Source: Butyrivibrio sp. YAB3001 (GTDB lineage: Bacteria > Bacillota > Clostridia > Lachnospirales > Lachnospiraceae). Taken from it: a stretch of DNA of 64,000 bases. Numbering within the stretch: position 1 is the stretch's first letter; every line of letters begins with the position of its first letter. This document shows positions 1 to 7,838 of the stretch, in pieces. A model generated the notes under the pieces. That model worked only from the letters and a program-made list of their open reading frames with translations. It was not told the origin of the DNA and made no database searches. The position numbers and the translations under genes are program-made. The stretch is from positions 1-64,000 of the forward strand of contig NZ_FOKR01000010.1 of NCBI RefSeq assembly GCF_900112195.1, written 5' to 3'.

Positions 1-404
1 GTAAGTCTGCTATTTTCATTGATCTCTTTTAGCAGATCCAGATCTCTTAGTACAAGGTCTGACTTTGTGCAGATAAGTATGTCCGCACCACTGTCCTTTA
101 GTTCTTCCAGAAGTCTTCTTGTATTTTTATATGTTTCCTCTAGCGGATTATAACCATCCGTAACTGTTCCAATGATCACCTTCTGGCCGGCATACTTCTT
201 TGGATTCTTTATTTCAGGCCAGTCTTTCACATCCATGAAAGTTCCCCATTCCTCCGTATGCCCTGTAAAGCGTTTCATAAAAGATGCGTAGCAGTATTTA
301 CAGGCATGGGGACACCCCACATAGGGATTCACCGAATATCCTCCAATAGGAGTATTTGTGTCAAGCACACATATCATAACTTCCGATTTATCGTTCCAAA
401 TCAT
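1..404 (-). CDS. Radical SAM protein (SPL-like family), C-terminus outside window
   Basis: Reading the minus strand gives an open frame that runs off the left edge. It carries GCPHACKYCY, a C-x3-C-x2-C motif followed by Y, which is the [4Fe-4S]-binding signature of radical SAM enzymes. The preceding PIGGYSVNPYVGC context resembles the spore-photoproduct-lyase-like radical SAM family often found in Lachnospiraceae. About 134 residues are visible; the barrel's remaining strands lie outside. The start is uncertain: ATG at 404 lacks a clear ribosome binding site, ATG at 377 (beginning MICVLD) is an alternative, and the frame is closed by a stop 39 bases upstream of 404. The substrate cannot be inferred. 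Confidence 0.8.
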   Translation of the reverse strand, partial: MIWNDKSEVMICVLDTNTPIGGYSVNPYVGCPHACKYCYASFMKRFTGHTEEWGTFMDVKDWPEIKNPKKYAGQKVIIGTVTDGYNPLEETYKNTRRLLEELKDSGADILICTKSDLVLRDLDLLKEINENSRL

Positions 405-465
405 CAAGCCAATTAGGAGTAGAGCTTCCAAGGCAAATGCTGATTAAGCCATACACAGACTGGGA

Positions 466-1656
466 TTATTGCAGCTGTTTTTCTTTGGATTCATCCGAAG
501 CATAAATTGCTTTAAGTATTATTGGTGTCAGAATTGAACTCAGTATTATAAGGAGGATTACAGCGGTAAAGTATCTGCTGTCGATTATCTCAGCTTTAAG
601 ACCACGCTGTGCCACAATAAGGGCTACTTCGCCTCTTGTCATCATACCTACGCCAATCTTCAACGCATCAGAAGTGTTATATTTAAGGAGTTTTGCAACT
701 AGACCACAGCCCACAACTTTTCCAAGCAGTCCAACAATTACAAAAGCTGCTGAGAATGCAAGAATTGTCATATCAACTGTCTTTAAGTTGGTCTGAAGAC
801 CAACACTTGCAAAGAATACTGGTCCAAAGATCATGTATGAGTTGATATCCATCTTTCTGTCAATATACTCGGAATTATCTAAGGAGCTTAAGATAATTCC
901 GGCTACGTATGCGCCTGTGATATCTGCAACGCCAAAGTATTTATCAGCAACGTAAGACATCGCAAAAGCCAGAGCCAATCCCAGGATAGGGATTCTTCTG
1001 GTATGAGGCCATTTTATTTCTACTTTCTTCATAATCTTGAAAATGGCAATTCCTACTACAAAAGAAAGCACAAAGAAAGCAACCGTCTTGATAACAACCG
1101 TAATCAGATTGGCGCTTGGATCCTTAAGTCCAAGAACTGCAGTAAGAACAACGATTCCAATCACATCATCTATGATAGCGGCACTCATTATTGTTGTACC
1201 GACATCTGTAGAGATTTTTCCAAGCTCTTTTAACACCTGAACAGTAATGCTTACGGAGGTTGCAGTAAGGATTGTTCCTATGAAAAGAGCTTTAATAAAT
1301 TCCATAGATCCGGGAGCGGCGAAGCCATAAAATGACATATAAAGTATGGCTCCAAAGACAAGAGGCACAGCAACACCGGTACATGCCAGTATTGTGGCCT
1401 TTACACCGGATTTCTTCAATTTATCTATATCTGTTTCAAGGCCTGCACTGAACATCAAAAGGATTACGCCAATTTCAGCCATACCGGAAAGAAAATCACC
1501 GGCTTCCACAAGATCAAACAGAGTGGGACCGATAATCAGCCCGGCAATTATTTCGCCTGCTACCTGAGGGGCGTGGAGTCGCCTTGCAATCAGGCCAAAG
1601 AGCTTGGCGCTGACAATTATTATCATAAGATCTCTAAGTATCTGAATTGTATCCAT
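466..1656 (-). CDS. Cation:proton antiporter (CPA2 / KefB-NapA type)
   Basis: A 396-residue integral membrane protein with about 11-12 hydrophobic segments spread over its length and no C-terminal TrkA-N/RCK domain. The sequence follows the Na+/H+ exchanger fold of the CPA2 family, including the early APQVAGEIIAG stretch (residues 29-39) and a DD pair at about 163-164 inside AAIIDDVIGI, where family members place their ion-binding acidic residues. Expected role: exchange of Na+ or K+ for protons across the cytoplasmic membrane for pH or salt homeostasis. AAAGGAG lies 9-10 bases before the ATG. It appears monocistronic; the left-hand neighbour is a radical SAM gene on the same strand. The ion transported cannot be decided from sequence. 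Confidence 0.9.
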   Translation of the reverse strand: MDTIQILRDLMIIIVSAKLFGLIARRLHAPQVAGEIIAGLIIGPTLFDLVEAGDFLSGMAEIGVILLMFSAGLETDIDKLKKSGVKATILACTGVAVPLVFGAILYMSFYGFAAPGSMEFIKALFIGTILTATSVSITVQVLKELGKISTDVGTTIMSAAIIDDVIGIVVLTAVLGLKDPSANLITVVIKTVAFFVLSFVVGIAIFKIMKKVEIKWPHTRRIPILGLALAFAMSYVADKYFGVADITGAYVAGIILSSLDNSEYIDRKMDINSYMIFGPVFFASVGLQTNLKTVDMTILAFSAAFVIVGLLGKVVGCGLVAKLLKYNTSDALKIGVGMMTRGEVALIVAQRGLKAEIIDSRYFTAVILLIILSSILTPIILKAIYASDESKEKQLQ

Positions 1657-1739
1657 AGTATTTTTTACTCCTTTCGCTAAATGCTAATGAATGAGTATGC
1701 ACCTTTTGACAGAGTCAGTCAAGTTTTTTTCTGTATGTT

Positions 1740-1878
1740 CTATCTGCCCTTATTAATCAAATCATCATTATCTTTTCTCTTTTTATGAAGTGGAATTAAA
1801 TAGTCTTTATTGCATTTAGGACACATTACTTTTTCTCCATTCCAAAATTTTTTTTAGAAAACTTCTATCTATTTCCAT
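1740..1878 (-). pseudogene. Small zinc-ribbon protein broken by a frameshift
   Basis: A GAGGAG ribosome binding site precedes an ATG that reads 20 codons (MEIDRSFLKKILEW...) and then stops. One base out of register, immediately after an A8 run, the frame continues with GEKVMCPKCNKDYLIPLHKK and ends at a TAG. Removing one A from the run gives a plausible 45-residue protein with a CPKC knuckle. The interval is 139 bases, i.e. 46 codons plus one base, as expected for a single-base insertion. Function is unknown. It could be a sequencing error in the homopolymer rather than a real mutation. Confidence 0.5.
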
Positions 1879-1901
1879 GTATTCATCTCCTCGATAACTT
1901 A

Positions 1902-1997
1902 CTATTTTATTTTGATTATTGGACCATCAATATTGGTTCTCAAATCCGTAGGACCAACAGCGAGGTAGACAGGACATGCAGTAGTCATTCTTAGCAT
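1902..1997 (-). mobile_element. tnpB: IS66-family TnpB (Orf2) N-terminal remnant
   Basis: The 31-codon frame MLRMTTACPVYLAVGPTD.. matches the conserved start of the IS66 accessory protein TnpB (CPVYLAVGPTDMRKSIDGL in intact copies). It stops after about 31 residues where family members run to about 115. Its ATG overlaps the end of the TnpA frame, the translational coupling typical of IS66 elements. No TnpC transposase or terminal inverted repeat is visible, so this is an inert scar. Confidence 0.75.
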
Positions 1998-2272
1998 AAG
2001 GCAGTTAACACCTCAAATGCATCTTTCAGGGTGCCTTTATCAAAGCCTTGATTTAACGCTATGGAACACCCTTTAATTTTAATTTCGATAGGTGAACTTG
2101 CAACTTTCATTGTAGAACTAGGCAATTCTTCTGGTGTTTGTATAAAAGTTACTTCATCGGTTGCGGCAGCTGCCTCAGCTTCTAAGACTTCTATAGGTAC
2201 AAAATCAAATGTTTCAGTATCCTTATTATTAATCTCTACGCCATTAGAAGAGTTTTTTACTGAAATATTATC
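1991..2272 (-). mobile_element. tnpA: IS66-family TnpA (Orf1) C-terminal remnant
   Basis: An open minus-strand frame of about 93 codons without a start. It ends with IEIKIKGCSIALNQGFDKG then an EVLTALC C-terminus, matching the end of IS66 TnpA, where a strand-rich segment is followed by a helix and the stop overlaps tnpB. The N-terminal helix-turn-helix is missing: a stop at 2273-2275 closes the frame just beside the end of the neighbouring reductase gene. An antisense frame on the plus strand over the same bases is not a gene. Confidence 0.75.
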
Positions 2273-2294
2273 TTACAACCAGCCGATTCTTGTC

Positions 2295-3065
2295 TTAAGA
2301 ATTCGTTTCCTTAAGCTGTTGTCTAAATAATATATGTTTTCTTTTTTCCTCATTTGCTACAATACAGCTATCATCCCATCCATATTTTCGACAAAGAGCC
2401 TTGTTAAATGCATAATGCGATACTGGTTTTTCCTCAGAAACATTAAGAATCCCGACATAATCATTTGTAGTCAGTTCAATAATTGCATCAGCCAATTCAT
2501 TCACATCAACGATACTGAATTCAATATTATTGGCTCTGATATATATCTCTCCGGAGTCCACATGTTTTTTCAATGCAAGACTCCTATTATCCATTTCTCC
2601 AAAAGGATCAATGCCATAAATACTGCCAGGACGAACAATACAATAATTCGGCAACTTGCTGATAACTTGCTCAGACTTTATTTTTCCATTGAAGTAATGA
2701 TGATTATAGCTTTCTTCCGTCCTAAGAAATGGTTCAACACTTTCAGACATGTTTTTCTCATAGGCAACTGAAGTAGACACAAAGATAAACCTTTTTGAAC
2801 CTACGGCATCACAAAGGGCAGGCATCACTTTTTCAGCAATCTCTTCCTCACGTTCATGATTCATCACTGTCCAGATAATAACGTCAGGCTTATATTCCGT
2901 CACGAGAGCAGTCAGGCTGCTTATTTCGAAAACATCCAGTTTAATATAATCTCTATTTTTATTATTCTTGCTGTACGTTCCTAATACTTCATTACCACTA
3001 TTCTTTATTTTCGAATAGATAGTGCCCCCAAGGAACCCACTAGCTCCCAAAATCAATACTTTCAT
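2295..3065 (-). CDS. NAD-dependent epimerase/reductase (extended SDR, RmlD-like)
   Basis: 256 residues of the extended short-chain dehydrogenase fold. The Rossmann motif GASGFLG is at residues 7-13, and a YFNGK segment at about 124-128 supplies the Tyr-x3-Lys catalytic pair, with the upstream serine in VSTSVAYE. Extended SDRs of this size act on nucleotide-linked sugars, for example dTDP-4-dehydrorhamnose reductase-like proteins; the exact substrate is not evident. The C-terminus is somewhat short and lies directly against the IS66 scar, so a small C-terminal loss is possible. No operon partner is present; degenerate ankyrin sequence lies upstream. Confidence 0.8.
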   Translation of the reverse strand: MKVLILGASGFLGGTIYSKIKNSGNEVLGTYSKNNKNRDYIKLDVFEISSLTALVTEYKPDVIIWTVMNHEREEEIAEKVMPALCDAVGSKRFIFVSTSVAYEKNMSESVEPFLRTEESYNHHYFNGKIKSEQVISKLPNYCIVRPGSIYGIDPFGEMDNRSLALKKHVDSGEIYIRANNIEFSIVDVNELADAIIELTTNDYVGILNVSEEKPVSHYAFNKALCRKYGWDDSCIVANEEKRKHILFRQQLKETNS

Positions 3066-3098
3066 ACTTTCTCCATAAAACTAAATATAAAACTAATT

Positions 3099-3340
3099 TT
3101 ATTTTGCCGTCTTGGCGTCAATCAACGAATAAAACCATTCTTTAAGATTATAAAATCTGTAACCAATTGATTCTGCTTTTTCAGTATAAAAGCTGAGCAT
3201 ATCTTCAATGCCATTTTCGTATCCATATCATCGATATTCATAGGTTTCTGATCAATCCCGCATTCGATTAGATATTTAACTATATCAACCTGTCCTAAAT
3301 CTGCAGCTACTTAAAGCCAAGTTCCAAATGCAGTTTCGTA
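3099..3340 (-). pseudogene. Ankyrin-repeat protein remnant with stop and frameshift
   Basis: Minus-strand translation gives a degenerate ankyrin repeat (TAFGTWL*VAADLGQVDIVKYLIE..GID) with an in-frame stop where the repeat should read LH-LAA. After a one-base shift a second reading frame runs to a stop at 3099-3101 (DGYENGIEDML..KEWFYSLIDAKTAK). It is a broken C-terminal piece of an ankyrin protein. A live ankyrin module occurs in this window fused to the GH43 gene, but I see no close sequence identity between the two. Confidence 0.6.
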
Positions 3341-3434
3341 ATATTATAACATGTTTCAAAAATGTCTCGAAAATCATTTGTTTTATGGAACAGCTGAAAA
3401 ACAAGAAAATAGCCTATTCTGCTATAGTCATTAT

Positions 3435-3686
3435 TTAGTAACTCTCTATTTCAAAAATAACAGACTCATTGCAATCCACACATTGGTATGGTCCTTTCTT
3501 CAAATCACCACCTCTTCTAAAAGCATAGATAAAAGGATATATTGCATTCATTGCAACCATGCACACATTATCGCTATTCTCCTTATCCAGCATACTTCCT
3601 TCAAAGCAAATCACATCGCCTACTTTATACTTGGGACATTTGCTTTCAATTACTGTAACTTTCACTTTATTATCTATGTATCCCAT
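3435..3686 (-). CDS. Small TIGR04076-family protein
   Basis: 83 residues from the chosen start. The ATG at 3686 has GGAGG seven bases upstream, whereas an upstream in-frame ATG lacks one, so the shorter form is preferred. The body (VKVTVIESKCPKYKVGDVIC..., then MVAMNAIYPFIYAFRRGG) matches the TIGR04076 family of small strand-rich proteins of unknown function. The tail adds one CxxC (YQCVDC), which with the earlier cysteines could bind a metal. No partner gene is adjacent. Function unknown. Confidence 0.7.
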   Translation of the reverse strand: MGYIDNKVKVTVIESKCPKYKVGDVICFEGSMLDKENSDNVCMVAMNAIYPFIYAFRRGGDLKKGPYQCVDCNESVIFEIESY

Positions 3687-3940
3687 GCTAATTCCTCCTT
3701 CAATTGAAAAATTTTGCACCACCAATCTGCCTGTAATTACAATATTGTTGCGTCTCCTCTGCTCCACTTCTTTAATTGTCATACATGCACCTCCATTTTC
3801 AATTCATGAAGCAACTGTAGGCTATAAACAAGGTTTACAGTTAACAACTTTTTAAAAAAAACATGTGATTTCTTCTGCCGCAAATGATTACACGTGTTAT
3901 TTAAGAAAACAAAGACTCTACCATTATACTGAATAGAAAA

Positions 3941-3972
3941 TTTGCACACAATCATTATCGACTGTGTGCAAA
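3941..3972. repeat. Perfect inverted repeat, 10-bp arms
   Basis: TTTGCACACA at 3941-3950 and TGTGTGCAAA at 3963-3972 are exact reverse complements separated by 12 bases. They lie between the small TIGR04076 protein and the M20 peptidase. There is no good T-tract on either side, so an operator or a weak terminator are both possible. Confidence 0.5.
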
Positions 3973-4095
3973 TAAGCTCGTAAAAACCAATCATGCTGAT
4001 ATTCGAGGGTTTTTATTCAGATATAAACGACTACCAATTATAAAAAGTCTACAACTAATATGCACTTTTTATGCATCTTCTTTATATTGCGCCCA

Positions 4096-5244
4096 TTACT
4101 CACCAGTCTCGACTTCTTTTATAATAAGTATCTTTATCAGTTCTGTGAAGTCTGCTATTTCCTGGACAGTTGTGTATTCTTCAGTTGTATGTATGTTATG
4201 CATGGGACCGTATATATTTAGTCTGTCCATTCCGTGTTTTATCAAAGAATTTATATCACTTCCTCCAAAGGATTTCTTTGCCACGCCTCTCCTTCCCTGT
4301 TTCTCTAATGCTCTCTTATATCTATCCAAAGCACTTCCTTCTGCGGCTTCGGGATCTATCCTGTAAACGGTGATTCTTTCTTTTTTATCTATGCAAAGCT
4401 CTGCACCTGCTCTATTCGCTTCTTCTGAAAAAATGCTTTCTACTAAGTCTATTGTCCGATGTGCATCTTCATGGACACCGCTTCTTATCTCACCTTTTAT
4501 AAAACAGTTTTCCGGAACAGCGTTGGTAATACTTCCGCCTTCTATTATTCCGATATTCAGCGTGGTGTGATCATCAGCCCACCCCTGCTTTATTCTGCTG
4601 ATTGCAGCAGCTGCTACTGCTATTGCATTTATTCCCTTTTCAGGCTCATAACCAGCGTGGGAAGCCTTACCCTTTATATGTACTTCGAATGAAATGAGTG
4701 TCGGCTCGCAGGAGGAATAGACTCCATATTCTCCGCTGCAGTCGGGAGCAAAGGCTATCCTGGAGCGAATCCTTGAATAATCAAGAGCCGCACTTCCAAG
4801 GCCGTAAACCTCTTCTGCCACCGTAAACAGAAACTCTATTGGCGGATGATCCAGATTTTCCTCGATTACTCTGGTGTAAGCCTCGATAATTCCTGCTATG
4901 CCAACCCTGTCATCTGCTCCCAGGACAGTCGTATGATCGCTTGTGATTGTTCCGCCGTCATTTAATATGATCTTCTTATTGTTCCCCGGAGATACGGTGT
5001 CCATATGTGCACAGAACAGAATAGGCTCAGAGTCTGCATACTTTCCCCGCCCCTCTGCAAAGCCATACAGATTCCCACAGTTACCACCGATCTTACCGGC
5101 AATATCATCCTCGATAAGCTTTATTCCCAGCTTTTGGAACTCTGCTATAAGATAATCAGCGACAAGCCTCTCATTAAAGGATTCACCGTCTACCAGCGCA
5201 AGCTCTGTAAATCTGTCTACTACTCTCTTGTCATTTTCTCTCAT
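4096..5244 (-). CDS. M20 family peptidase, PepT-like tripeptidase
   Basis: 382 residues from ATG 5244, which has AGGAG nine bases upstream; an in-frame ATG at 5274 has no good site. The M20 di-zinc centre is complete: HMDTV (about residue 80), GADDR (about 110), AEEVYG (about 144), PDCSG (about 168) and the C-terminal NIHTTEE. A lid domain with ASHAG is inserted in the middle. The family removes N-terminal residues from tri- or small peptides in the cytoplasm. It is the last gene of a minus-strand run that otherwise encodes membrane proteases and M13 peptidases, which fits a role in finishing peptide breakdown. A decayed copy of its C-terminus lies at 14406-14540. Confidence 0.9.
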   Translation of the reverse strand: MRENDKRVVDRFTELALVDGESFNERLVADYLIAEFQKLGIKLIEDDIAGKIGGNCGNLYGFAEGRGKYADSEPILFCAHMDTVSPGNNKKIILNDGGTITSDHTTVLGADDRVGIAGIIEAYTRVIEENLDHPPIEFLFTVAEEVYGLGSAALDYSRIRSRIAFAPDCSGEYGVYSSCEPTLISFEVHIKGKASHAGYEPEKGINAIAVAAAAISRIKQGWADDHTTLNIGIIEGGSITNAVPENCFIKGEIRSGVHEDAHRTIDLVESIFSEEANRAGAELCIDKKERITVYRIDPEAAEGSALDRYKRALEKQGRRGVAKKSFGGSDINSLIKHGMDRLNIYGPMHNIHTTEEYTTVQEIADFTELIKILIIKEVETGE

Positions 5245-5367
5245 AGAAAATTGCTCCTGCTTCTTCACAGTCATCTATCAAAATAATAGCCAATGATTGG
5301 ACGGTCTAAAACACCATGTTTTTTAGTCATATCCGTTTTTTCCTTTCATACCTCTTTCACTGTTCTA

Positions 5368-6054
5368 TCAAATCGTAATGGTTATAAAATTAACACCATA
5401 AATAAACGAGTATTTAATATCTTCAGCAAATGACTTCACTATCTTTATACCAATATTATCAAGACTATCCGACTCCTTGCTGTATTCGTATTTTGCAAAA
5501 GGATCTCGCTCTTTACTGCAGTCCTTTACTCTCATGATCATCTTATTATTCCCAAATAAGACAATATGTACATCAATGTTTGGGTTGTTTTCACCATTTG
5601 CCTGCTGGTAATCCAGAATATTGAAGACAATCTCTTCCAGAGCAAGACTGCAAGAACATGACTTCCTCTTTTCGGCAATGCCATTTTTGCAGATATCGCC
5701 AAACTCAGTTGATGCAGCCTTTGCATCTAAAGTTGACCCAATATGAAAATCATATGTTTCGTAATCCCTATCTTCTTCAGCAGGCATAACCAGAAGTTTA
5801 TCAACAATACTTTTATTCTTCCGTCCCATAATCAGCGCGGCAAGGGAAATACATTCCATGGTTTTTGTATATGGATATACAATACCTATCGCCGCAAGCT
5901 CAGCTACTCCCAGTCCTCTTGATGCGATAACCCCATCACAAAGAGACCCTATAGAACCCGCCAGAAAGAGCAACAGGGCAATGACATATCCGCTGTTAAA
6001 AACACCGATAAGAACAGATTTGTTTCCGTCTTTTTCAATACCAGGCTTAATCAT
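5368..6054 (-). CDS. Internally deleted MATE transporter / GHKL-ATPase fusion remnant
   Basis: 228 residues. The first 65 resemble an early helix pair of a MATE-family exporter (GYVIALLLFLAGSIGSLCDG, then VYPYTKTMECIS). After LIMGRKNK the sequence is an RsbW-like ATPase: SCSLALEEIVFNILDY supplies the N-box glutamate and asparagine, then VHIVLFG, MIMRVKDCS and DNIGIKIVKSF. Lachnospiraceae have long MATE proteins carrying such a C-terminal ATPase domain, so I infer an in-frame loss of most of the transporter. The ATPase half may still fold. It lies 5 bases after the PAP2 gene and is probably co-transcribed. Transport is unlikely. Confidence 0.6.
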   Translation of the reverse strand: MIKPGIEKDGNKSVLIGVFNSGYVIALLLFLAGSIGSLCDGVIASRGLGVAELAAIGIVYPYTKTMECISLAALIMGRKNKSIVDKLLVMPAEEDRDYETYDFHIGSTLDAKAASTEFGDICKNGIAEKRKSCSCSLALEEIVFNILDYQQANGENNPNIDVHIVLFGNNKMIMRVKDCSKERDPFAKYEYSKESDSLDNIGIKIVKSFAEDIKYSFIYGVNFITITI

Positions 6055-6059
6055 AATCC

Positions 6060-6959
6060 TTACTTTTCCCTATTCACAGCCTGTAAAAACGCTGTGCTCA
6101 CAACCAGGTAAATAATGTAAGTGATCAGTGTTCCAAAGCATACATCAGAAAGAAAATGGTTTGTCATATGAATTCTGTTATAGCCGTAAAGCACAACAAA
6201 GCATGCTGCAATCACAAAACAGACAATATTCTTTTTCTCTGAACGTTTTTTAAGAACATCCGAGAGCATTGGCAGCGAAAACATCATGCTTGCTATTGTC
6301 ATATTTCCGCTGGGCCAGCTCTTATAACTGTCATTTGATCCGGCGAGATTAGGAATCATCTGCCACCAGTTTCTGAACTCCGACATAGGGTCATCAAGGG
6401 TTATCAGGTACTTATATCTTGGTCTTGATGCTACCTGCTTGAGCCAGAGGTTTGTATTATCGGCTACAATCCCGGCTACCAGAATAGCTGCACCTGTCAT
6501 TATCAACTTGTCCGGACTCACATCATCAAATACACGATAGCAGACAAATGGCACCCAGGCATACAGTACTACCCAGAATCCCCAGCTTACTACTGATAAA
6601 AGCGGTGATGCATCTCCCGCTGTATATCCAAACAGTTCTCTTACCTTTGATCCGTTGTAATTATTGCTGTAGTAAACAGCCATAAAGTATGAGATCAGCA
6701 TTATTGTCCAAGCCAGCATTTTAAATCTGTCGCCCTTTTTCATGAGCCCCTTAAAGATACACATCCCAGCTGCAGGATATAAGCAATAGGAAAAATAAGA
6801 ACCATAGGTAGCAAAAAAGGTTCCAATGTCAGTCTTGTTCGCCAGTGCTACGTTAATACTGTAATCAAAAATAGAGCCCACTATAATCCCTAAAATACAA
6901 ATTACTATCACAAGATACGCACAAATCCTTGGAACAGCCATAACTTTCTTGTTATCCAT
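6060..6959 (-). CDS. PAP2-superfamily membrane phosphatase-like protein
   Basis: 299 residues with about six or seven membrane segments. PAP2 motifs appear in order: K..RP (K174, R179-P180), WPSGN (215-219) and R-x5-H-x3-D (R262, H268, D272). The usual PSGH reads PSGN here; that histidine helps leaving-group protonation in the family, so activity may be altered. The chosen ATG has GGAGGAG upstream. Substrates in the family are lipid phosphates such as undecaprenyl diphosphate. It sits between a CPBP protease and the collapsed MATE/ATPase gene in one minus-strand run. Confidence 0.8.
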   Translation of the reverse strand: MDNKKVMAVPRICAYLVIVICILGIIVGSIFDYSINVALANKTDIGTFFATYGSYFSYCLYPAAGMCIFKGLMKKGDRFKMLAWTIMLISYFMAVYYSNNYNGSKVRELFGYTAGDASPLLSVVSWGFWVVLYAWVPFVCYRVFDDVSPDKLIMTGAAILVAGIVADNTNLWLKQVASRPRYKYLITLDDPMSEFRNWWQMIPNLAGSNDSYKSWPSGNMTIASMMFSLPMLSDVLKKRSEKKNIVCFVIAACFVVLYGYNRIHMTNHFLSDVCFGTLITYIIYLVVSTAFLQAVNREK

Positions 6960-7019
6960 TCGTCTTATCTCCTCCGATGCTTTATATACCTTCCCTCATT
7001 TTTCCTTCTCCGATTGAAT

Positions 7020-7826
7020 TCAGTTGCTCCACTTGGTCTGCCATATATTCTCTATTGTTTCCTGTTTAGTCTTTCTGATAAGATAGCATCCTGCTCCAAG
7101 AAGCGTCACCGAAACCGCCAGTATAATCACATAATACGAAATACCGACATTCCCGCTATCAGAAACTACAACGCCCTTTTCATTGATGGTTGGATCTGTA
7201 ACAAAATTGATAAAATCATACACAGCGTGAGCAATCATTCCCGGGATTACCGATCCGGTCCTCAGATATATTCCGGCGAGAACAAAACCGCCACAGGTTG
7301 CCATGAATGCTTGTATCAGAGTCATGACAGGATCTGCTCCTACGAATATATTTGTCAAATGGAGCGGTCCGAAGATGACAGATGAGATAATTACTGCTGC
7401 CACTGCCCTATTCTTCACCTTCAGATATCTCATTCCTATAGGAATAAGCATCGCCCTGAAAATGGTCTCCTCACTAATGCCAGCCATTAGTGCCAGGCAC
7501 ACGAAAGAAACTGATGGTTTGAAAGCAAGTCCACTATATACAGCATTTATGATTATGCATCCGATAATAAGGATTGCCATCGCAGAGGATACCATAAGTA
7601 TCTCTTTTACCGGAACATGAGCCTTAAACACGCCATCAAATTCAGGCGAAAACCACTTATTATAAACGATCAGAAGAACCAGGGACAGAGCGGAGACAAT
7701 AAGTGCGCTTACTACTCCCTGTGGCTGGCCGCTCAATTGAGTTAATAAACCCAGCGGAACTGTCAGTATCATTGCGATTACAGCATTTTTTTCACATAAT
7801 GAATGTTTCCTTACTTTTTTTTTCAT
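7020..7826 (-). CDS. CPBP family intramembrane metalloprotease
   Basis: 268 residues from ATG 7826, placed by GGAG eight bases upstream; a TTG two codons earlier is less likely. The protein is hydrophobic with about eight segments and shows the three CPBP (Abi/RCE1) motifs: EETIFR (Glu-Glu..Arg, about 119-124), FGPLH (about 152-156) and HAVYDF (about 200-205). Relatives cleave CaaX-like or bacteriocin-related substrates within the membrane, or confer self-immunity to bacteriocins. It begins 13 bases after the stop of the first M13 peptidase and precedes the PAP2 gene, consistent with a shared transcript. Confidence 0.88.
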   Translation of the reverse strand: MKKKVRKHSLCEKNAVIAMILTVPLGLLTQLSGQPQGVVSALIVSALSLVLLIVYNKWFSPEFDGVFKAHVPVKEILMVSSAMAILIIGCIIINAVYSGLAFKPSVSFVCLALMAGISEETIFRAMLIPIGMRYLKVKNRAVAAVIISSVIFGPLHLTNIFVGADPVMTLIQAFMATCGGFVLAGIYLRTGSVIPGMIAHAVYDFINFVTDPTINEKGVVVSDSGNVGISYYVIILAVSVTLLGAGCYLIRKTKQETIENIWQTKWSN

Positions 7827-7838
7827 AACCAATTCTCC

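Noticed and set aside
2061-2330. 89-codon plus-strand frame
   Set aside because: It is antisense to the recognisable IS66 TnpA end and has no family resemblance.
3779-3994. 71-codon minus-strand frame beyond the TIGR04076 gene
   Set aside because: No ribosome binding site, low-complexity hydrophobic composition and an inverted repeat inside it; no sign of a protein.
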